This document shows positions 1-4,468 of a stretch of DNA of 5,933 bases, one piece after another (the first letter of the stretch is position 1; the number at the start of each line of letters is the position of its first letter). The stretch covers positions 1-5,933 of the forward strand of contig JABEUK010000216.1 in assembly GCA_013044425.1 (NCBI GenBank). The letters run 5' to 3'. This DNA comes from Thermoplasmata archaeon (GTDB lineage Archaea > Thermoplasmatota > Thermoplasmata > Lutacidiplasmatales > UBA184). Below the pieces are notes generated by a model. The model was not told the origin of the DNA. It worked only from the letters and a program-made list of their open reading frames with translations, and ran no database searches. The translations under genes and the position numbers were made by a program.

Positions 1-1275
1 ATCAAGCCGGAGCCCCGCCCCCACGCCGGCGTGTCGGATGCCCGAGCGCAGGAGCAACGCGGGGGTCTGAAGCGCTCCGGCCGCCACGACCACGGCGCGG
101 GCCCGAAGGTGGACTTGGCGGGTGACCGTCCCATCGTGGAAGGTCGCTCGGACCCCGGTCGCCCGGCCGTGCTCCACCTCCACATAGTCCGCCCGCGTAG
201 AGGAGTAGAGCCGGGCGCCCCCGCGGAGCGCGTCCAGAAGGAACGTGACGGGCCCGGATTGCCGGGCCGCGTACGGGCAGCCGAAGGTGCAGAACCCACA
301 GCGCGACTCGCAACCTACGGCATTGCGGGGGATCACGTCCCAGTCGGTTCCCTGGTGGAAGCCCAGTGCCCTGCACCCGCGACGAAGGGAATCGTTGTTG
401 GCGTTGACGTCGCTCTCCATCGTGGAAACGTGGATCCGCTCGGCCACGATCTGGAGCTGGTGATCGAACTCGGGGCCATCGATTCCTTCCATGGCCCCAT
501 CTCGGGCCCACTCCGCGCGGGCTTCGGGACGGGGTGGCAGGCACGTCATCCAGTTGATCGCGGTGCCCCCGCCAACGGTTTGCCCGGCCAGGATCCCGAT
601 CGCACCGTTCTGGGTCGTGAGCAGTCCTCGCCCCGCAAACAGCTGGTCCCGCGCATCCCGCTCGACACGAGGGTAGGATCGATGCAGGAACCAGCCACCG
701 GCTTCGAGAACGGCCGTGGTGTAGCCCGCCCGAACGAGCCGGTCCGCGATCACACCACCCCCCGCTCCGCTGCCGACGACGCAGACATCGACCGCGGCCT
801 CGACATCGTGGTCCGGGCGCACCGGCGACAGGCCGTCGAGGGGATCCGAACCGACGTGCGGAGGATTCGGAAGATCGTAGTGGATCCGGCTCCAGAGCGG
901 ATTGGGTTCCCCCGCGAGGGGTCCGGAATAGTAATGCCCGGCGGCGAGCCGCTTGATCGCGTAGAACCCCTTTCGCTTCGCCGAAAGTCGGCTGGTCGAC
1001 CAACCCCGAAGGTAGCGTTCGCGAGCCGGCCCGTCGAGGCGGGCGAGCCGTACGGGGCGGCCCGTGAGCAAGAGGTTCGCAAGCGGTGAATCCAGTGTCG
1101 ACAGCAGCCGCGCGAAATCTCGCTGTTCTGCCCGGGAGAGGCCGGTGACGATCTCGGCGATCTCCCGGTCCAGTCCGACCGTCGACGCCGCCGGGTAGGG
1201 AGGGACGCCTGGGTCCACGGAGCGTGCCGGCAGGAACGTATCGACTAGCGCGCGGAGTGTCTCGGAAGCCCCCAT
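1..1275 (-). CDS. GMC-family FAD-dependent oxidoreductase (long-chain-alcohol-oxidase type), partial: C-terminus beyond left edge
   Basis: Probably oxidises an alcohol substrate with FAD, most like the long-chain (fatty) alcohol oxidase branch of the GMC family. 425 residues are visible and the frame is still open at base 1. Residues 1-150 form an N-terminal extension (LRALVDTFLPA near the start) like the gluconate-2-dehydrogenase subunit-3-like region fused to fatty alcohol oxidases. The FAD-binding Rossmann motif is GSGAGGG at 168-174, with acidic E191 ending the second strand (VLEAGG). The GMC signature region is GQTVGGGTAINWM at 231-243. C322, C326, C329 and C333 form CxxxCxxCxxxC before PYAARQS. 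VVVAAGALQTPALLLRSG at 395-412 is the typical second FAD-contact segment. The GMC C-terminal domain with the catalytic His/Asn lies off the window. ATG at 1275 is chosen because an in-frame TAG (1282-1284) lies just upstream. The GNAT gene ends 51 bp upstream on the same strand. Exact substrate unknown. Confidence 0.88.
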   Translation of the reverse strand, partial: MGASETLRALVDTFLPARSVDPGVPPYPAASTVGLDREIAEIVTGLSRAEQRDFARLLSTLDSPLANLLLTGRPVRLARLDGPARERYLRGWSTSRLSAKRKGFYAIKRLAAGHYYSGPLAGEPNPLWSRIHYDLPNPPHVGSDPLDGLSPVRPDHDVEAAVDVCVVGSGAGGGVIADRLVRAGYTTAVLEAGGWFLHRSYPRVERDARDQLFAGRGLLTTQNGAIGILAGQTVGGGTAINWMTCLPPRPEARAEWARDGAMEGIDGPEFDHQLQIVAERIHVSTMESDVNANNDSLRRGCRALGFHQGTDWDVIPRNAVGCESRCGFCTFGCPYAARQSGPVTFLLDALRGGARLYSSTRADYVEVEHGRATGVRATFHDGTVTRQVHLRARAVVVAAGALQTPALLLRSGIRHAGVGAGLRLD

Positions 1276-1303
1276 GGCGTACTAGGACTCCGAGGCCCAC
1301 CGG

Positions 1304-1309
1304 CTATTT
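1304..1309 (-). promoter_or_regulatory. possible TATA element for the GMC oxidoreductase gene
   Basis: On the minus strand this reads AAATAG, 29-34 nt upstream of the ATG at 1275, inside an otherwise GC-rich 51-bp gap. That would place a start site a few bases before the ATG. The match to an archaeal TATA box is weak, and the gene could instead be co-transcribed with the GNAT gene upstream. Confidence 0.3.
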
Positions 1310-1326
1310 CGACTATCTCCGACCGC

Positions 1327-2106
1327 TCATGGGAGGCGGCGAGGGGGCGGGTGAAGGATCCACCCTCGAGTCGTGGTCAGTGGAACGAACCCAAGCCGCT
1401 CCAGGATCGGGAGACTCATTGCCCCGGCGTCCACCGTGAGGAAGGAGTAACCGCGCTGCCGGGCGAGGGCCGCCCGGGCCGCAACAAGGCTTCGGTAGAT
1501 CCCGCGGTGGCGGAACCGAGGCGAGGTGCCGCCTCCCCAGAGCCCGGCGAAGGATTTGCCGGGCGGCATTTCGAGCCGCCCCGTCGCAGCCGGGGAGCCG
1601 TCGAGGTACGCCACGAACAGGGCCACCGTCGGATCGGCGAGACGGTCTCGGTATCGGTCCAGGAAATGGTGCGTATTCGGTCCAAAGGCGGCTTCGCTCG
1701 CCCGGAGGGCATCGCGTAGCTGGGTCACCTCGAGCACCTGGCGTATCTCGAGGCCGGGTGTCCGTGGGTCGCCGAGCGGCTCGTTGGTGAGGTCGAACGC
1801 GACGAGCGTCTCGGGGTCGTCCGGGACGAACCCCTCATCGCCTAGGATTTTCGTGAGGTCCTTCGGCAGGTCGTGCCCGAAGACCTTCCATTCGACCTTC
1901 GCTCCTGCGTCCCGGAAGAAGTTAGCTTGCGAGGACACTACCTCGCGCGCATCGGCCGCCGTAAGGTCCGAGAACAGCACACAGTTGTCCCCGCCCACGA
2001 CCCGCACGATCGTGCCGACGTGTTCCACCCGCGCGCCCGGCTCGGGGATCGGTTCCCGGCGCATCTCGGCATCGTAGAGGGCGAGGACCCTCCTTCGGTC
2101 GATCAT
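1327..2106 (-). CDS. GNAT-family N-acetyltransferase, long form with extra N-terminal half
   Basis: Predicted acetyl-CoA-dependent N-acetyltransferase of 259 residues; acceptor unknown. The C-terminal half (about residues 120-245) carries the GNAT fold. It includes a FVAYLDGSPAATGRLEM strand pair, the acetyl-CoA pyrophosphate loop RFRHRGIY at 197-204 (a variant of R/QxxGxG/A), a following helix, and ILERLGFVPL near the end, where GNATs typically have the 'YxxxGF' segment. The first ~110 residues resemble the degenerate N-terminal half of two-domain GNATs (FSDLTAADAREVVSSQ, then a WKVFGHDLP segment). The open frame extends to an ATG at 2190. I choose ATG 2106 because TTATAT sits 24-29 nt upstream of it, which would place the promoter inside the longer version. 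The gene is followed by the GMC oxidoreductase 51 bp downstream on the same strand, so an operon is possible, but a functional link is not evident. Confidence 0.82.
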   Translation of the reverse strand: MIDRRRVLALYDAEMRREPIPEPGARVEHVGTIVRVVGGDNCVLFSDLTAADAREVVSSQANFFRDAGAKVEWKVFGHDLPKDLTKILGDEGFVPDDPETLVAFDLTNEPLGDPRTPGLEIRQVLEVTQLRDALRASEAAFGPNTHHFLDRYRDRLADPTVALFVAYLDGSPAATGRLEMPPGKSFAGLWGGGTSPRFRHRGIYRSLVAARAALARQRGYSFLTVDAGAMSLPILERLGFVPLTTTRGWILHPPPRRLP

Positions 2107-2129
2107 CGTTCGGTCGAGTCCGTCCGTCG

Positions 2130-2135
2130 ATATAA
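2130..2135 (-). promoter_or_regulatory. TATA box of the minus-strand GNAT gene (leaderless promoter)
   Basis: Minus strand reads TTATAT, the only strongly AT-rich hexamer in this GC-rich region. It lies 24-29 nt upstream of the ATG at 2106. This is the spacing of an archaeal TATA box when transcription begins at or next to the start codon. No Shine-Dalgarno precedes that ATG, consistent with a leaderless mRNA. Confidence 0.65.
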
Positions 2136-2160
2136 TGGCCGAAGAACGCAGGCGGGCAAG

Positions 2161-2181
2161 CGTTCCGGCGTTTCCGGAACG
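2161..2181. repeat. perfect 8-bp inverted repeat with 5-nt spacer (operator or hairpin candidate)
   Basis: CGTTCCGG (2161-2168) and CCGGAACG (2174-2181) are exact reverse complements separated by CGTTT. The element lies in the 139-bp divergent region between the GNAT gene and the small plus-strand gene, 26 bp upstream of the GNAT TATA box. It could be a dimeric-regulator site serving either gene. The left arm plus spacer also gives a near-repeat, CGTTCCGG then CGTTTCCGG. Confidence 0.5.
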
Positions 2182-2194
2182 ATCCCCCATCTAC

Positions 2195-2206
2195 ACGTGA
2201 ACGTGA
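2195..2206 (+). repeat. tandem hexamer ACGTGA x2
   Basis: Two exact head-to-tail copies of ACGTGA, the first overlapping the palindrome CACGTG. They sit about 40-50 nt upstream of the TTG start of the small plus-strand gene, in the upstream promoter position. They may be a regulator site; a chance occurrence cannot be excluded for a 12-base feature. Confidence 0.3.
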
Positions 2207-2232
2207 TAGGGACGGCGAGTCCTGCGGCCTGC

Positions 2233-2239
2233 GGAGAGG
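2233..2239 (+). promoter_or_regulatory. Shine-Dalgarno that decides a TTG start
   Basis: GGAGAGG lies 6 nt before the TTG at 2246. An in-frame TAG at 2207-2209 leaves no ATG or GTG codon in between, so this ribosome-binding site supports TTG as initiator of the small downstream gene. Confidence 0.6.
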
Positions 2240-2245
2240 ATCCAT

Positions 2246-2521
2246 TTGCCGGTCGATATCGAAGACGGTGATGCGGCAACGATCGCTATCGCGGGAGAAA
2301 CGAGCTTCTACGTGCTGTCGGTGGTGGTCGGGAAAGAGTTGGAAATGAGCGTATACGCCAACGACCCGGCCGACCTGGGCGAGCTGCGGGCCGCGCTCGA
2401 GGAAGCGCGGAGCGCGAAGCAGGCCATGATCCTGCTACGCGCGGACTCATCGACCGGATCGGTGCGCTCCTGGCAAGCTCTCGACCCCGGCGTATTCGCG
2501 AAGCGCCTGCGCACGCCCTGA
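2246..2521 (+). CDS. small uncharacterised protein (91 aa), TTG start
   Basis: I do not recognise the family. The 91 residues look like a genuine small alpha/beta protein. There are alternating hydrophobic strands at about 11-37 (ATIAIAG, FYVLSVVVG, LEMSVYA). An acidic/basic amphipathic helix follows at about 41-60 (DPADLGELRAALEEARSAKQ), then a strand AMILLRA. There is no signal peptide, membrane segment or cysteine. The codon third positions are strongly G/C-rich, as in the neighbouring real genes, which supports coding. The only usable start after the upstream in-frame TAG is TTG at 2246, behind GGAGAGG with a 6-nt spacer. The next candidate, ATG at residue 34, would delete half the fold. 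It is divergent from the GNAT gene and is followed by two hairpins, so it may be a single-gene transcript. Confidence 0.7.
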   Translation: MPVDIEDGDAATIAIAGETSFYVLSVVVGKELEMSVYANDPADLGELRAALEEARSAKQAMILLRADSSTGSVRSWQALDPGVFAKRLRTP

Positions 2522-2542
2522 CGCTCCGATGCTTCACGCAGA

Positions 2543-2560
2543 GCCGGAAACCGATCCGGC
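2543..2560 (+). terminator. hairpin downstream of the small gene (possible terminator or processing site)
   Basis: GCCGGA (2543-2548) pairs exactly with TCCGGC (2555-2560) across a 6-nt loop, 21 bp after the stop codon. It is followed by C-rich rather than T-rich sequence, so it is not a classical intrinsic or archaeal oligo-T terminator. Confidence 0.3.
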
Positions 2561-2569
2561 CCCTTCCGC

Positions 2570-2595
2570 CCGAGCGTGAGGACCGCTTCGCTCGG
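2570..2595 (+). terminator. second hairpin in tandem, before the YpeA-like gene
   Basis: CCGAGCG (2570-2576) pairs exactly with CGCTCGG (2589-2595) across a 12-nt loop. It lies 9 bp after the first hairpin and 11 bp before the TCTAAAG promoter candidate of the next gene. Two perfect stems packed into a 113-bp gap suggest transcript separation; no T-run follows. Confidence 0.3.
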
Positions 2596-2606
2596 CTTCA
2601 CTCAGC

Positions 2607-2613
2607 TCTAAAG
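2607..2613 (+). promoter_or_regulatory. possible TATA element for the YpeA-like gene
   Basis: TCTAAAG spans 22-28 nt upstream of the GTG start at 2635, close to the spacing seen for the TTATAT box of the minus-strand GNAT gene. It is the most AT-rich heptamer in the gap. If it is used, the mRNA would be leaderless and the GGAGG between it and the GTG would be outside the message. Confidence 0.35.
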
Positions 2614-2618
2614 TCCCT

Positions 2619-2623
2619 GGAGG
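2619..2623 (+). promoter_or_regulatory. possible Shine-Dalgarno for the GTG start at 2635
   Basis: A perfect GGAGG lies 11 nt before the GTG, somewhat longer than ideal spacing. It competes with the leaderless interpretation implied by TCTAAAG at 2607-2613. Confidence 0.35.
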
Positions 2624-2634
2624 CTCGCCCGCTC

Positions 2635-3060
2635 GTGCATATCCGTCCGTTCCGAGCCGAGGATGAAGACGCCATCGTCTCACTGTGGCGCCGGTGCGAT
2701 CTCGTTCGACCTTCGAACGATCCCCGAAAGGACATTCAGCGCAAGTTGAAGGTTCGGCCCGATCTCTTCCTGGTCGGAGTTCTCGAGGGCAAGGTCGTCG
2801 CGTCCGTCATGGCGGGCTACGAGGGCCACCGCGGCTGGCTCAACTACCTGGCAGTCGACCCGGAGCACCAGCGCAAGGGGTTGGGGCACGCCATCGTGGT
2901 CGAGGCCGAGCGGCGATTGCGGGAGTCCGGCTGCCCCAAGATCAACCTGCAGGTTCGCGCCTCCAACGCGGCGGCGATCGAATTCTATCGCCGTATCGGC
3001 TACACGCTGGACGATGTGCGGAGCCTGGGGAAACGGCTCGAGCACGATGACGCGGCCTAG
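2635..3060 (+). CDS. ypeA: YpeA-like GNAT acetyltransferase
   Basis: Predicted cytoplasmic acetyl-CoA-dependent N-acetyltransferase of 141 residues, the normal length for this compact GNAT subfamily. It matches my recollection of E. coli YpeA nearly end to end: IRPFRAEDEDAIVSLW at the start, RCDLVRPSNDPRKDI at 20-34, GYEGHRGWLNYLAV at 61-74, CPKINLQVRASN at 100-111, and FYRRIGYTLDDVRSLGKRL near the end. The acetyl-CoA loop is QRKGLG at 79-84 (Q/RxxGxG/A). Motif B is A-x-E-F-Y-RRIGY at about 113-122. GTG at 2635 gives the family's natural N-terminus (MHIRPFR). The substrate is unknown even for E. coli YpeA; resemblance to RimI-type enzymes is at the level of the fold. It is a separate gene from the large GNAT at 1327-2106 and is not a duplicate of it. 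Confidence 0.92.
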   Translation: MHIRPFRAEDEDAIVSLWRRCDLVRPSNDPRKDIQRKLKVRPDLFLVGVLEGKVVASVMAGYEGHRGWLNYLAVDPEHQRKGLGHAIVVEAERRLRESGCPKINLQVRASNAAAIEFYRRIGYTLDDVRSLGKRLEHDDAA

Positions 3061-3281
3061 CCGGACCGACTTTCAGGCTCTCGGAAGGGTCCAGCCCGGA
3101 GCAGAGGGAGGTGCGCCCATGCCGGGGCGTCGGTCCGTGCGGGGCGCCGCTCGGGTGAGGCGTGAGCAGATCGCAAGCTCAACGAATCCTCAACGGCCGC
3201 TCGCAAAGGGAGGCGATGCTCCACGACCGACCTCGACGGTACGTTCATACCGTATCCGCGGCCTAGCAGGATGGTGAGACC
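3061..3281. other. 221-bp gap with no convincing gene
   Basis: I see no credible protein gene here. A 52-codon frame from ATG 3119 to TGA 3275-3277 has a GGGAGG before it. However, its third positions are much less G/C-rich than in the real genes, and its product is an Arg/Pro/Ser-rich string with no predicted core. The gap contains a 9-bp inverted repeat with distant arms (CGGACCGAC at 3062-3070, GTCGGTCCG at 3129-3137), which begins right after the ypeA stop. It also holds an 18-bp operator-like repeat at 3236-3253. A structured 3' UTR or small RNA is possible but unproven. Confidence 0.5.
3236..3253. promoter_or_regulatory. operator-like inverted repeat upstream of the HTH_10 gene
   Basis: ACGGTA (3236-3241) and TACCGT (3248-3253) are exact reverse complements separated by CGTTCA. 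The element spans 29-46 nt upstream of the ATG at 3282, where the BRE/TATA region of a leaderless archaeal gene would lie. A dimeric regulator, possibly the adjacent HTH_10 protein itself, could bind here and block or recruit the basal factors. The autoregulation idea is inference. Confidence 0.4.
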
Positions 3282-4028
3282 ATGCCCGAAGCCCGCATCC
3301 AAGCCCGTTCAGATCGGGGCTCCCGGCACCCGACACGAACGCACGTAGAGCCCCCCGGGGGTTCGCTCCTCGAAGTTCGGATCGATCGGCGGCATGCGGA
3401 GCATTCCGTTTCCGAGATCCTTCGACGAGAGGGAGCCGAGTCGCATCTGATCGACTGCCGGTTGACCGACCAGACCCCGCGACGCCTGCTTCGCTGGCTC
3501 GATATCGACGTCGAGCCGGAGCGGATGGACCATCTCCTCCACGCGCTCCGCCGCCGGCTGCCCCTCCGGCACCTCGCGCTGGCCCGGCTCGGGCCGAGGC
3601 GAGTTCTGGTACGGGTGAGCGAACCGGCACCCGCGGCGTGTACGGCGACCTACCGAGCCGGAGGGCTCTGCGTGAGCTGCCCTCTTCAGGCCCGGGAGGA
3701 GGGTGCTCCGTGGCGGGTGATCCTCCCTCGAGGAGCACGGACCCGAGCGTTCCTCCGGGATCTTCCTCGGGCGAGCACCACGCCGCCGGCGATCGTTCGG
3801 TTGCGACCGTACCGGTCCAAGACCACCCTCACGCTGCGGCAGGATCGCGCGCTACGGATCGCCTACGACCTAGGATACTTTGCCTACCCGCGACGCGGGT
3901 CGCTCGGAGACGTCGCCCGCATGCTGGGGACCAGCCGGTCCACCACACTAGAGCTACTCCGCCGGGCCACCGCGAAGCTAGCGGGACTCCGGTACGGCGA
4001 CGACCTGCACTTTCGGCGGCCGCTCTAG
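3282..4028 (+). CDS. HTH_10 (Bat-type) transcriptional regulator
   Basis: Predicted DNA-binding transcription regulator of 248 residues. The C-terminal HTH_10 domain is at about 183-235. It starts with LTLRQDRALRIAYDLGYF, continues with YPRRGSLGDVARMLG and ends with the recognition helix TSRSTTLELLRRATAKL. This is the layout of bacterio-opsin-activator HTH domains. The N-terminal ~160 residues form a putative sensory part: an alpha/beta segment at 28-60, a helix at 77-91 and a strand pair RRVLVRVSE at 106-114. Next come C130xxC133 followed by P, and then WRVILPRGARTRAFLRDL at 144-161. The CxxC could bind metal or sense redox, but this is inference. The first 25 residues are Arg/Pro-rich and may be disordered or lie upstream of the true start. 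The only early ATG is at 3282. The 3' end overlaps the minus-strand chorismate mutase by 51 bp. An inverted repeat at 3236-3253 suggests regulation at its own promoter. Confidence 0.85.
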   Translation: MPEARIQARSDRGSRHPTRTHVEPPGGSLLEVRIDRRHAEHSVSEILRREGAESHLIDCRLTDQTPRRLLRWLDIDVEPERMDHLLHALRRRLPLRHLALARLGPRRVLVRVSEPAPAACTATYRAGGLCVSCPLQAREEGAPWRVILPRGARTRAFLRDLPRASTTPPAIVRLRPYRSKTTLTLRQDRALRIAYDLGYFAYPRRGSLGDVARMLGTSRSTTLELLRRATAKLAGLRYGDDLHFRRPL

Positions 4029-4445
4029 GTCGTGCGGCGCCAGCGCCGGATCGACCAAGAGAACCGTGACCACCGGAGGCTCGGGAACCGCGGCGTCCGA
4101 CCGGAAGCGCGCCTTTCCCTCCTCGATGAGCGAGCGGAACAGATCCTCGACGAGCGCCGGCGGCACGCCCAGATCCTCGGCCCACATCCGGCTCCGGGCG
4201 AGGACCCGACGCTCCTGCTTCTGGTCCGTGAGACTCCCATCGTGGCCGGCCCGCAGCCGAAGCGCCTGCTGAGCGGTGGCAAGACGGGCGGCGAGCATCA
4301 TGACGATCGAACGGTCCACGCGCTCGATCTGCTGACGGATGCGATCCAGGGAGTCAAGGTCGCGGTCGTTCGGGGTCACGATAGAGTAGCAACCGGCGAC
4401 CGCGGATGCGGCTTCTGCCGCACCGGTGCGGGGGTACGCTGACAT
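3978..4445 (-). CDS. aroQ: chorismate mutase, AroQ (type II) family, with altered active site
   Basis: Family reaction: chorismate to prephenate in Phe/Tyr biosynthesis, cytoplasmic. Numbering here starts from ATG 4445. The all-helical CM_2 domain covers about residues 29-116 and aligns without gaps to the E. coli P-protein mutase domain as I remember it. R37 corresponds to R11, R54 to R28, D74 to D48 and E78 to E52, and all four are kept. R65 replaces K39, Q77 replaces R51, G110 replaces S84 and F114 replaces Q88. A ~40-residue tail (117-155) rich in Pro and Val follows the domain and is not part of the usual fold. Start is uncertain: ATG 4445 is the only upstream ATG, but it adds an Ala-rich 22 residues. 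GTG 4379 gives a more typical N-terminus (TPNDRDLDSLDRIR) and would free a 14-bp palindrome as intergenic. It is divergent from the U32 gene and overlaps the HTH_10 gene tail-to-tail by 51 bp. Confidence 0.8.
   Translation of the reverse strand: MSAYPRTGAAEAASAVAGCYSIVTPNDRDLDSLDRIRQQIERVDRSIVMMLAARLATAQQALRLRAGHDGSLTDQKQERRVLARSRMWAEDLGVPPALVEDLFRSLIEEGKARFRSDAAVPEPPVVTVLLVDPALAPHDLERPPKVQVVAVPESR
4407..4431. repeat. overlapping inverted repeats incl. perfect 14-bp palindrome upstream of the U32 gene
   Basis: CCGCACCGGTGCGG at 4418-4431 is a perfect palindrome with no spacer. Overlapping its left end, TGCGGC (4407-4412) and GCCGCA (4417-4422) form a second perfect repeat around TTCT. The palindrome spans 38-51 nt before the U32 ATG at 4469. 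It lies inside the mutase reading frame only if that gene starts at ATG 4445. It is a candidate shared operator for the divergent pair. Confidence 0.45.
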
Positions 4446-4468
4446 GATAGACGGGCTTCCGAGGGTCG

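Noticed and set aside
2..1300. Long minus-strand frame of ~432 codons and a 352-codon plus-strand frame (31-1089) over the same DNA
   Set aside because: Both are Arg/Pro/Gly-rich shadows of the GMC oxidoreductase, whose frame gives recognisable FAD motifs.
2680..3045. 121-codon minus-strand frame opposite ypeA
   Set aside because: It is a shadow of a confidently recognised GNAT gene.
3119..3277. 52-codon ORF with a GGGAGG upstream, ending 4 bp before the HTH_10 start
   Set aside because: Third-position G/C is clearly lower than in real genes here, the product is an Arg/Pro/Ser-rich string without a core, and the frame contains the operator-like repeat.
3190..3738. 182-codon minus-strand frame opposite the start of the HTH_10 gene
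   Set aside because: Low-complexity Arg/Gly/Ala/Ser composition and no motif; I considered it because the N-terminus of the HTH_10 protein is itself poorly conserved-looking, but the plus frame continues into a clear HTH domain.
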